Assembly (NCBI RefSeq): GCF_020509005.1
Contig: NC_063020.1
Location: 310,001 to 374,000, forward strand
DNA from: Fulvia fulva
Lineage: Eukaryota > Ascomycota > Dothideomycetes > Mycosphaerellales > Mycosphaerellaceae
DNA: 64,000 nt
Direction: 5' to 3'
A model generated the notes under the pieces. The model was not told the origin of the DNA. It saw nothing but the letters and a program-made list of their open reading frames with translations, and did no database searches. Shown one piece after another: positions 10,035 to 20,443 of the stretch. The stretch's first letter is position 1; every line of letters starts with the position of its first letter. The translations under genes and the position numbers were made by a program.

Positions 10035-13000
10035 CTACGCTTACGGGCTCCTAGGTAGACTTACTATCTAAATAGCCCTTCTATTTCACTAGTATAGTAA
10101 TGCCTCTACCCTTTAGCTTAGAATCTAGGACGCGTTTAACCTCCTAGGTCTTAAACGTATTACTAGTTTTATTAGTAACCTCGATCGGCGGCGGTTATAC
10201 GTTATCTTCTAGATCTACCGGTCGGAGAAGATTTGAATAGAAGGAGTTATATACGCGGATCGTCTCTAGTAGGGCAATACTATACGTATTCTTACTAAGC
10301 GCGGTAGTGATTATTACCGGTCCAAACTATTTGATATTAAGCTTCTTAGCTAGGCGTAATAACTTCTAGTTCTTAGTATTAATATAGACACGGTCGCCTA
10401 GGCTATATTACGGTAGTATAGTACGGTATATATTAGCGTTATCTACTGATAGGGCTTGATTATAACGTAAGTATTCGTATAGGTACATACGGGAGTCCTT
10501 TATCTATTAAGTAAAACGCTCTACCTTTTCGGCGGATAGGCGTTACTTAGTAGGTATTAGACGCTTAGGGAGGCTATCTCTATTAAAGTTACTAGTACAA
10601 GGATTTCGACCTCGTTTAGTAAAGAATAGCGACATACCTATTACTTCTATAATATAGTTATTCTTTACGAATTCCGCTAGCGGAAACTACTATACCTAAT
10701 CTGCTTATACGTAGTCGATAAAGACATAGAGGTACTTCTCTATCTCCTTATTAGTATTCTTAGACTATCTATTAGTCTTAGGATAGAAGGCTATAGACAA
10801 CTTATAGACTATTTCTACTAGTTCGTAGAAGCGTTACTAAAAAGCTAATAGCTACTAACTACCTCGATCTATAACGATAGATAGAGGGGTACTATATAAG
10901 CGGTAGTAGTCCCGGACAAAGACCTCGGCGATATATTCGGCCGTTATCTCCTTTACTAGGATTATATAGTATCCCTTACCCGTACGGTTAGTGATCGTAA
11001 GGGCATTAGTATATATAACGCTATTATAATTAGTACTCTTTAGTAGTCCTACTACGAAATCTATAGTAATTTCGTCCTATAGTTCAAACGGGATTAGTAG
11101 GGGTTTTAGTAGCCCTAGGTATTACGTCTACGAGGGTTTTAACGAGCGGTATTTATAGTACTTAAAGATCTTATTACGTATATACTACGAAAGGCCGGGC
11201 TAGACGAAGTCGCGAGTAATAAGCTCGTAGGTCTTCGTACGACCTAGGTAACTAGTAGAGGGGGTGCTATAATATACTTAGAAGACCTTAAAGCGTAAAC
11301 CCGGTACGTCTAGTACGAAGACGTTATAGCCGCCGTATCTATTCTTAATATAGATAAGGCCGCCTATAGCTACCGCCTCGCTATTATCTATATAGTACTA
11401 GCGTAGTATCGTATAAGGCTCTCCGACGTCTAACTAGCGTAACGCTTACTATAGCTCCGCTTCTCCGTATATAACGCGGATCTTAGTTATAAGTCCATTA
11501 TCCTATCGGCCTAGACGGATCTCTATCGGCGAGATGTTAAGGAATCGGTACTTAGGTAGTAACGTCTGTTCTTAATACTATCTTTATAGGTCGTAATTGT
11601 TTATAGGGACGTCCTATAGCCGCCGTATTAGAGTATTTGGTTTGACATTCGTCTTACTAGGGATATAGACAATCTTAAAGTAGAACTACGATAAGAACTC
11701 GGACTAACGTACCTAGCGTCTATTTAGGACCTTAGTACTTATAAACTATTTAAGGTTCTTATAATAAGAGTATACTAGGATTAGCTTACCGCTTTCGTCG
11801 GTAAGGTTTTTAAAGTCGGCCTTATCTCTATTAATATCTCTAGATATAAGCTCTAGCTTCTATTCCTTAAAGGCTTTTATAATAGCGAGTAGTTCCTTAT
11901 TATAGATGTCGTAGTTATATTCTTACGGCGATATCTTCTTAGATATAAAGGCTACTAGGCGCTATATACCGTCTTCTCCTCGCTACGACATTACTATAGT
12001 AGTAACGAAGTCTAACGTATCCGTTTCGAGCTTTGTTTCTCGCCCGGGTACGAAATGTACGAGCATAATATCGTCCTTAGTAAACGCTTGTTTTATACGT
12101 TCGAAAGCGTCCTAATATTCGTTACCCTATACCTATAGTACGTCTTTCTTAGTAAGCTATATTATTAGGTAGGCGATGCCTAAGTAGTTACGAATAAACC
12201 GCCTATAGAAGTTATAAAAGCTAAGGAAGGACAGAATATCTATTACGTTACGAGGGGTCTCCTATTCTTAGATTACGGCGATCTTATCCTTATCTATCTT
12301 AATACCGTCCGCGCCTATAATTAAGCTAAGGTACTTTGTCTCTTAGACGTAAAACTCGTACTTATCGATATCGAGTTGAAGTCCTACCTCCTATAGCTTC
12401 GCTATAACCTTCTCGACGTAAACAATATACTCCTCTAGGGTATCGCTAAATATAAGTACGTTATCGAGGTACGCGGAGGTAAAATCGTCTAGGTACTCTC
12501 GGAGCGCGTTATTAATATATAACTAGAAGGTACCGGGTGTATTATAGAGACTAAAGGGCATTACTAGACATTCGAATTAACTGTAGCGCGTAGTAAATAC
12601 CGTTCTCTACTTGTCCCCTTCCGCGATACGTAAACGATTAAAGGTAGCGATTATATCGAGCTTAGTAAAGTACTTCTTACTACTAATCCGGTTAAGGGTA
12701 TCTTAAATAAGTAGGATAGGGTACCTCGATTTTATAGTAATAGCGTTTAGGGCGCGGTAGTTAATATAGACGCGTAGTCTACTACCTAGTTTACGTACGA
12801 TAATTACCGGTAATACTATAGGTGAGTTACTACGTTAGATATTACCTTTCTAAAGTTAGTTATCTACCTAAGCTTTTACTACTTCTAACTCTCTGTTCGA
12901 AATTAGATAGGGCCGCTTAAACGGTAGCCGAGTATCCTTCTTTAGCTTAATCTTATAATCTAGGCCAGGGCGATAAGGTAGTAGCTTATCTAACTCTAAC

Positions 13001-13850
13001 TTCGAGAATAGAGCTTACCAATAATAGTATATAGCCGGTAGCTTGCCGAGTACGTCGGGGTCCTTCTACTTCCGGTATAGCTTTTCTATAAACACGTTAT
13101 AGTTAGTTACGTTTATCGCGTAGGCCTCTACCTAGTACTCCTATCGATAACGGAGCGTCCTATAGTAGCTGTCTTTAATATATATAGCGTACGTAAATAT
13201 AGCGTTATCGCCTATAACCTTTCGTACTATTATAGCGTAAAGCCCTAACGCTTATACTATAACTAGATCGGCCGCGCTCTTAGCCGTATATACTTTACGT
13301 AGGTTAATCTATATAGTGTATACTTCTATACCTCTCGTTTAATAGAGTCTCTAGAGTTTTCTAGTCTTTATAAGGGCTATACTTTACGTACTATCTAAGG
13401 CTAAGGACTATATTATAGTAGGTATCGGTAACTAGGTATTTAACCGTCTCGACATAGCCTTAAAGGTTCAGTTTAATATTTATAGCTTTAGTAACAATTG
13501 TTAGTACTTAGGAGCTATTACCTAGGCCTAGCGTAAAGGGCTTAATATCGTAGAGCGGGAATTTATGTTTTTACGTAAAGGAAGTATTTACGAGTTTAGA
13601 GTTAGTACTATTATTAAGGAAGGTATATATATATATTCTATTTGCCCTACCCTCTACTATAAAGTAATACGAGACTTCGGGTCCTTTATCTACTTCTATA
13701 GAAGAGGGCGTACTCGCTCGGGCTTATAAGGAAAACGCCTATACGGTACGGGTATATTTATAAGGTTCGTAAGGGTATAAGACTTCCTAAGGCGGACTAT
13801 TATCTATTACGCTCAAATAATAGCTTAGGTATTTCCCGCCGGTACTTTAG
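10035..13850 (-). pseudogene. Gypsy A pol (protease, reverse transcriptase, RNase H, integrase)
   Basis: The minus strand carries a Ty3/gypsy pol. Reverse transcriptase lies around 12250-12900 with the box Y-L-D-N at 12460-12471; the second catalytic Asp is now Asn, from a TpG to TpA change. RNase H follows at about 11750-12100, with K-E-L-L-A-I-I and a degraded T-D-x-x-D. Integrase is at about 10350-11350, including an I-T-I-D-F core block near 11070 and a degraded H-P-x-T-D-G region. Dozens of TAG and TAA codons close the frame. The 3' end is separated from its LTR by Copia B. Confidence 0.78.
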
Positions 13851-16134
13851 TAACCGTAAGGCCGTTGTTATTAGCCTTCTTCTTAGGACGCTCGTATAGG
13901 TTAAGTAGGTAGCCGGCGGCGCCTAAGACGTAGCCGGTACCCCGGTAGCGTAGGTAGCTACCGCTAGCGATAATCTAAGTACGCTAATCTTAAGTAAGTT
14001 ATATAAGGTTCTTATACTAATTAGGGCGGTCCTTCTACGGAAGGAGCGGCTAATTAGTATAAGGAGAGCAGCCGAGAGGTATACCGTTATCTAAAGGGAG
14101 TATCGGTAGTATAATCTACCCTACTATAGGAGGTACCGATACCGTACCGTTACCCTTAAGTATAGTCGTATTCTTGTCCTTCTTCTCGTCGTTCTTAGTA
14201 CGTAGTAGGTCGTATTCAAATTAAGCTAGCTCGCTCTCTAGGCGGTAGTATTACCGAGTAAGCTCCTTAACCGACTTCGCGTTAGGTAGTACGACTAGTC
14301 GATTACGGTACTTAAAGCTTAGCTTCTTCTTAAGCCCGATAACCTCGTACTTACGGCTCGCGCCTTATAGGAGCTAGGCGCACTTACGTTAGAACTTAGT
14401 ATAGAACTTAGAGAACTTATTATTCTCTACTATCTTAAGCGCGTCTATATTGTTACGCGCGGTGCCCTCGGGATTATAGTCGCCGAAGTTCTTATCTAGG
14501 AAACGTAGGCATTTCTTTACGCTCTTTAATAGCCGGCTCGCGGAGGGAACCTTAGAGAAGACGATCTTCTAGGGAATATAGTTACGGAGTATAGAGTATA
14601 CTAACCCTATAGTAGTTTCTTATACGAAACGTAGGGCGGATAGTACGTCCTTAAAGATAGAAGCGGTAAGCTTATTACCGAGTTAAGTAGTCTACTTATT
14701 AAGTATCGGCGAGTCTTTACTACCTATATTCTCTCCTAAGAATTTAGGCTTAGGTACTTCGATACGGGAACTCGTCTTAAAGTCTTCTACTATAGGTCGG
14801 TTATAGCGTACGATATCTACGCTACTGTCTATAATCTCGAAGTCGTTATCGTCGATAATAACGGTTTCTTATCTCTTTCTTAATCTCTTGTCCTTACCCT
14901 TACTCTTACGGCGCGGACGCTCTTCAAAATCGGAATTAGAGTCTAAGGACGAGTCGGAGGAATCGGGGTCGGAGGAGTTATTAGCGAATCGCTCCTTACG
15001 TTACTTTCGCGTAGGCTTCGTAGCGGGTTGTTCGGCGTACTTTTTAGCTAGTTTATTGCCGCGTCGACGTCGTAACTCGGAGAGAGAGCGGGCGCTACGC
15101 TCCTTAGGTTTCTCGGTAGTATGGCTACGCTTAGCTTCCTCGAGATCCTATTTAAGCGTAGCGATAGTCTACTATAGCCCTACTACGTCGGTAACCGTAG
15201 GGGCGGAGTCGTCCGGTACGAGTATTTCTAGTTTAGCGACTTTAACTTTAAATATATCGACCTCCTTTTCGGCTCTCTTAGTAGAGCTATACTAGTTATT
15301 AGTCTACTTCCTATACTTAGTAACGTTCTAGTTAGCCTTTATAAGGTCCTTATTAGCTTATTCTAGGTCCTACTTATATTCCTACTTATACTTTTCCGTA
15401 TATTATAGTTCGGTAGATACTTCCTCGAACTTCTTCTTATTTAGCTCGTTAGCTTAATATAGCGCCGCCTTATCTAGGATAGCTTAGCGGTAATTAGCCT
15501 CGAGTTTACGAAGGGCGTAGGTAATTACCTCTAGTTAGTTCTAGACGTAGTCGTAAAAGTAAGTCGCGTTAAGTAACCGTAGTTAGTCGAGTAGGATACG
15601 GTATATCCCGATACGACCGTAGTCGTCTATATAGTTAATAGCAAAGTCCTTACGAGTATTGTCGGTTAACCTATTCTTATCGAGGTGGTCTATAATATCG
15701 CCCTCGTAGAGCAATACTACGAGGTTAAAAGTATCTACAATTTCGGGTTAGGTATCCTCTCCTTCCTCCTCTTCTAGGAACCTATCGAGAACCGCGCGTT
15801 CCTTTTTAGCGTACTTAGTAAAGGGATCTAGTAGGACGGTATTGTCGGACTAGGTATACTAATCGGATCGCGTAAAAAGTTCTAAGTTTCGAGTTAGTCG
15901 CGCGCGGCGCTCGATACGTTAAGTATTCGCGGCGCCGCCGCCGCCGCTAGGGTAACCGGTACCCTATAGCCTAGCTATAATATAGTAATACGCCTTCTTA
16001 GCGTCTTAATCTAGGGAGAAAGAGAGAGCACTACGCTACTTTTACGCTAGTACTAGTCGGGGATTTCGAGGAGTCGTAATCTCGCGATTTCAAGAGTCTT
16101 AAGCGGCGCTAAATATAGTAGCGTCCTTAATATA
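13851..16134 (-). pseudogene. Gypsy A gag region
   Basis: This region lies between the 5' LTR and pol on the minus strand. It is rich in charged codons, as in gag, but no major homology block is clear. The 135-codon open stretch on the opposite strand (14888-15295) is a by-product of stops being confined to the coding strand. Confidence 0.55.
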
Positions 16135-16143
16135 AGCTATCGA
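16135..16143 (-). other. Gypsy A candidate self-priming site
   Basis: On the plus strand AGCTATCGA occurs here, two bases inside the 5' LTR edge, and its reverse complement TCGATAGCT occurs inside the LTR at 16194-16202. The transcript could fold so that its own 5' end primes reverse transcription, as known for Tf1 of fission yeast. A TATA-like TATAGG sits about 34 bases upstream of the LTR copy. There is no TGG tRNA-type site at the LTR edge. Confidence 0.45.
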
Positions 16144-16145
16144 AG

Positions 16146-16350
16146 TGTTACGAGACTATAGTACGAGAGTATAAGGGTATAGTATTAACGAAGTCGATAG
16201 CTAAAGAGAGAAGAGAATCTAAGAACGAGGCCTATACTTAAAGGCCGAGGTATTAGGCGTCGGTATCGGGCCGAGCTAAGTCATTCGGGTTACGTAACCC
16301 GGGGTTACGTAATTAGATTCAAATCCTTTACTTACGGAGCGGCCGTAATA
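16146..16350 (-). repeat. Gypsy A 5' LTR
   Basis: 205 bp, pair of 3985-4189. It begins TGTTACGAG and ends CCGTAATA (CA to TA). It is more heavily RIP-mutated than the left LTR. Confidence 0.85.
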
Positions 16351-17817
16351 GTAGTAGTTAGTAGTGTTATATACTAACTACTATATACTATCTTAAGTTA
16401 CGTAATCTATTACGTACTCGATTTACCGGTCCTTTTAGTTATATATTACTAATTCGCGGTGTTACGGCTAGTATAGTTCTTACCTAAGGAGCTTTTAGTA
16501 GGCGTCTCGAGGTTATTAGGTATATAGCTACTAAGTCTATTCTTCTACCCCCTCGGCCTATACTATATCTTACTCGTAATAAGCGATATATAGGTCGTAG
16601 TATTATTTAGGCTCTTTAGCCGGTTCCGCTATTACGATATTCTCGATAGGGGTCGTATACCCTACTATTAGGCGTAATAGGTTAAAGAATATAGTCTTAT
16701 CGAAGAGGACGTCCTTAACTCGTTTAACCCTATCTTCTAATAGGTCTTATACGCGGTAGATATTAGTAGAGTCGTATCCTATAAGGTAGCCTATAAGCGC
16801 TCTCTCTTAGAGTTTGTCGCTCTTACTAGGCTAATCTAGTCTATAGATAAATACGTATATAAGGGAGCTATATACTACTATATAACCTACGTTCGGAATT
16901 CGTCCTATTACTAATTCGAATAGGGTTTTCTAGCCCTTTGACTAGATAGGGGATTGCTAGAGAATATATACTACTACTATAGTATATTCTAGCTAAAGCT
17001 TTTCTAGTAATCGTACGTAGATACGAATAGTTCTACTTATAGTAATAATTAGAGCTCTAGCTCTTTCTACTAGGTCCTACGTAGGCGCGTATTCCGCGGT
17101 TACGTACTATTTAATCTTGTTATTATTAATAACTAAGCGAAACACCTTCCTAATAGCGCGCTCGTTATCGCTATAGAAGTATACAAACCTACGGCTTATA
17201 AAGTTAATAAAGCTTAGTAGGCTATTAAAGTAAGCTAACACCGATTACTAATCCCTATTCTTAATAGTAAACTAGAAGTGTCTATAGGTATCTAGATCGT
17301 AGAGGTAGACGAGGTACCTATTACCGTTATAGGCGATAGTAAGTTCTACTAAGTCTATAGCTATATAGCCGTATAGAGTTATTATACTAATCGGCTAAGA
17401 CCGATTATATACCTTATAAGCTTTACTAATCCTATATACTCTATAATATATAGTAAGGGGTACGCTTAGACTATCGTTAACAATCACCCCCTAAACTCTA
17501 AGCGATAACTACTTAATATATTTAGCGCTAATATAACTAAAGATTTGATACTACTAGCGGCTAGAGATTCGGTGTTTAATAGGGGTCCTACTAGACATAG
17601 CTATACCTTTAGTACCCCTAGTACTGTTTATAACTACGAGAACGGTACGGTTACTATCCTCCTAAGTAGTTAGAGATACTACGCTATTAGTAGGTTTATC
17701 GCCGATATTTCTGCCCCTACTAATAGTACTAATAAAGTACGCGTCACGTATCCTTTTAGTGACCTTCGGTAGTACTAGGCCCTCTCTTATAGGCTATTAG
17801 TAAACGATAGGTAACTT
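16351..17817 (-). pseudogene. Copia A: gag-pre-integrase and integrase segment
   Basis: The minus strand reads as a Ty1/copia integrase. Near 17500-17560 is a degraded H-R-R-L-G-H-like pre-integrase block. Near 17300-17370 comes I-D-L-V-E-L-T followed by N-G-N-R-Y-L-V, the first catalytic Asp region, and around 17150-17190 a D-N-E-R-A block. The C-terminal part near 16700-16790 reads G-Y-L-I-G-Y-D-S-T-N-I-Y-R-V. Stops replace Trp and Gln throughout. The gag end is cut off at 17817 by the Copia L LTR; the reverse transcriptase is at 1541-2662. Confidence 0.78.
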
Positions 17818-18323
17818 TATTAAAAGGTGTTTGTAGCGGAAGCTAGCCCTGGAATATTCGTAGATAGTTGTAATAAGTCGAGTATAACAGTCGAGGTTAT
17901 AGTAGTTAAGAGTAGTAGACTTGCTTTGTTACTTAGCCTATCTAGAGGGCTTATTCTACTCATATTTATATTCGATTATAGACTCCTAGAACCTTCTATA
18001 CTACGTAATCTATTACGTAGTATATTTATAATAGGAAGCGGATTTGTAAGAAGTTATATCTCGTAGATTCTATTAAATTCTATAGCTTGTCTTCTAGACC
18101 ACCTAGAGCGCTCTAGCTCTTAATATAATCAGAACATAGCTAGTTCTAAAGATATTATGAGCCGGTAGTCCGGCACTAGCCTATTACGGCCTAGATAAGC
18201 ATTTCCGTACGATCCTAGCGATACTAGGAGCTTACGGGTTGTTAGAATCTATCGGATTTGATAGTCTAGCGCTTTATAATAGTATATCTCGCTAAGTAGC
18301 TATATAAAGCTTATAAACTAATA
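17818..18323 (-). repeat. Copia L 3' LTR (minus orientation, 506 bp)
   Basis: The reverse complement of this segment matches the 506-bp LTR at 62191-62696 along its length. On the plus strand it begins TATTAAAAGGTG and ends AACTAATA, both TG/CA termini altered by RIP. It contains a near-perfect palindrome around CTACGTAATCTATTACGTAG. The 79-codon open frame within it is LTR sequence, not a gene. Confidence 0.8.
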
Positions 18324-19191
18324 CACCCGTATAAGCTTTATATCGATACTACCTATTAAGGCGAGAATACCTTTCTACTAAGGGGTTTTTAGGCTAAAGA
18401 GACGACTCTCTCCTTCTTTAGGTAAATAGCCCATTTCCTATACTCTTTTCTAAAGTATAGATAGCTATAAGGTATTAAGTACGCGCGATTTTAAGAGGGT
18501 CTATAGGACATACCATCCTCCTAGTCGGATATAATCCTTAAGCTAGGTTAAAGACCTCTTCTTAACTATAGTAAAGCTTCGCTATAGTTATTCCTTATAG
18601 ACTTAAAACGTCGTTCCTATTTTTTTAGGATTAAGGTACTTATAACGGGGGTAACCCTACCGTTTTAGCGACTTTACGCCGTAAAACCTAAAACGTTTCG
18701 GTATTCCTATCCTTATAAGGTAGGTACGTACTTCGCTATTTCTAGATAATTCTAAGCTCTTAAGTACATAACAGTACTTTAGCTCGAATTGCCTCTTAAT
18801 ATTACTTTATAAAAGTAATACGTTAAAAACGGCTTATTTTAGGGTTAATAACAGCTCTTTACCCTACTAGACTACAGAACCTTTTAGGTATACTTAAGTA
18901 AAGTATCCTAAATCTCGGTTAATAGTAGGAGGATTAGCCGCTATTTTATAATCGAGTTTCTAAAATTGAAAAATTATGACTTTCTCTAAAGGCGTCTCTC
19001 TAAAGAAAAACAATAAAAGTACTAACTAATTACTATTACTCCTAACTAAGTTCTAGGATTAAGGCCTATACATGGCTCTATAATTAAGGGCCGTTTTACG
19101 CCGATTAACGCCTTATAGAGTACTTCGTCTCGTTAAAAAGCCTTTAATAAAGGAAAAAGAGTACGAAGGTTTTCTAAACTAACTAGTGTCG
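18324..19191. other. Unassigned 868-bp stretch between Copia L RNase H and its 3' LTR
   Basis: Copia elements normally have a short gap here. This one is long and is closed by stops on both strands. On the plus strand a stretch around 18830-19170 reads with a protein-like composition if stops are taken as RIP products. I recognise no family. It may be a 3' untranslated region, an extra degraded ORF, or an older insertion. Confidence 0.4.
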
Positions 19192-19733
19192 CTAAAAACC
19201 TAGATAGGGATCACAACCTAAAGAGGATAAGAGAGTACTAGTATGATATAAGAACAAGCCGTAAATAAGGTCCCGTAGCCTCTTAAAATTTGGCGAGTCT
19301 AGAGCTTTAGTTAGAATATCCGCTATTTCTTCTTTCGTAGGGATATACTCTAGACTTATTATTTTTTCTTGAACGCACTCTCGAACTAAGTGATATTGTA
19401 TATCGATGTGCTTTGTCTTAGCGTGGTGTTCGGGATTATGAGCTAGTTCTATCGCGGATTTAGAATCCGTAAGAATAGTATTAAGGCCCGTACTAATTCC
19501 TATCTCGAGATATATATCTCTTAGGAATAAGAACTCTTTTATAGTCTCTTTTAGGGCCATATATTCGGCTTCGCAACTCGATAGCGCGACCGATTTTTGT
19601 AGGATACTACGCTAACTTATAGGCGCTTTAGGTCCTATAGTAAAAATATATCCCGTAGTACTTTTTCTAGTCGTAAAATTACCCCCCTAATCGGCATTGC
19701 TATAGTCTAATAATAGGGGTGACGATTACGCTT
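19192..19733 (-). pseudogene. Copia L RNase H domain, 5'-truncated
   Basis: The minus strand encodes the C-terminal RNase H of a Ty1/copia pol. Upstream of the open part are N-A-D-W-G and R-K-S-T-T-G-Y blocks, then S-S-C-E-A-E-Y-M-A-L-K-E (catalytic Glu region). The open stretch 19192-19560 (122 codons) contains T-D-S-K-S-A-I (catalytic Asp), H-A-K-T-K-H-I-D-I-Q-Y-H and the terminal I-A-D-I-L-T-K-A-L. Only a couple of stops lie upstream. The rest of pol is missing: at 19734 the sequence switches abruptly to a forward Copia L LTR. Confidence 0.85.
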
Positions 19734-20238
19734 TATCAGTTTATAAGCTTTATATAGCTACTTAGCGAGATATACTATTATAAAGCGGTAGACTATTAAA
19801 TCCGATAGATTCTAACAACCCGTAAGCTCCTAGTATCGCTAGGATCGTACGGAAATGCTTGTCTAGGCCGTAGTAGGCTAGCGCCGGACTACCGGCTTAC
19901 AATATCTTAAGAACTAGCTATATTCTAACTATATAAAAATTAGAACGCTCTAGGTAGTCTAGAAGACAAGCTATAGAATTCAATAGAATCTACAAGATAT
20001 AACTTCTTACAAATCCGCTTCTTATTATAAATATATAACGTAATAGATTACGTAGTATAGAAGGTTCTAGGAGTCTATAATCGAATATAAATAAGAGTTG
20101 AATTAGCCCTCTAGATAGGATAAGTAATAAAGCAAGTCTACTACTCTTAACTACTACTACCTCGACTATTATACTCGATTTATTATAACTATCTACGAAT
20201 ATCCTAAGGCTAGCTTCCGCTACGAACACCTATTAATA
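19734..20238 (+). repeat. Copia L LTR, left boundary of the array
   Basis: 505 bp, starts TATCAGTTTATAAGC and ends CCTATTAATA. Its first half (to 19956) differs from the junction LTRs inside the array at many sites; its second half (from 19981) matches them. The switch lies in the identical tract 19957-19980. Confidence 0.85.
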
Positions 20239-20443
20239 GAAGTAGATTTATAAGAATTTATATCTTATAGATTCTCTTAAATTCTATAGCTTGTCTTCTA
20301 GACTACCTAGAGCGTTCTAATTTTAATATAGTTAGAACATAGCTAGTTCTTAAGATATTATAAGCCGGTAGTCCGGCGCTAGCCTACTACGGCCTAGACA
20401 AGCATTTCCGTACGATCCTAGCGATACTAGGAACTTACGGGTT
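20239..20443 (-). repeat. Copia L LTR fragment, reverse orientation (right part)
   Basis: Matches the part of the 17818-18323 LTR that starts at GAAGCGGATTT and ends at CTTACGGG. Together with 26620-26828 it forms an older reverse LTR that was split by the forward LTR. Copies recur at 34313-34517, 41409-41613, 48505-48709 and 55601-55805. Confidence 0.75.

Larger units (their letters stand above)
3985..16350 (-). mobile_element. Gypsy A: Ty3/gypsy LTR retrotransposon, RIP-degraded, interrupted by Copia B
   Basis: Two 205-bp direct repeats (3985-4189 and 16146-16350) bound the element. Flanking bases ATAGT (3980-3984) and GTAGT (16351-16355) are a 5-bp target duplication differing by one RIP-type change. 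Internal order on the minus strand is gag, protease, reverse transcriptase, RNase H, integrase, as in Ty3/gypsy. Removing Copia B and its duplicated target leaves about 6.9 kb, a normal size. A run of C at 4193-4199, beside the left LTR, is the polypurine tract on the minus strand. All coding frames are closed by stops. It sits inside Copia A, so it is younger than Copia A and older than Copia B. Confidence 0.85.

Noticed and set aside
14888..15295. 135-codon forward open frame with many Ser and Arg
   Set aside because: It is opposite to the Gypsy A gag. RIP creates stops mainly in the coding sense here, and composition follows the CpG-rich background.
19990..20229. Open frame of 79 codons recurring at each junction and at 17827-18066
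   Set aside because: It lies wholly within the Copia L LTR, and its orientation follows the LTR. The frame is kept because the copies are recent duplicates.
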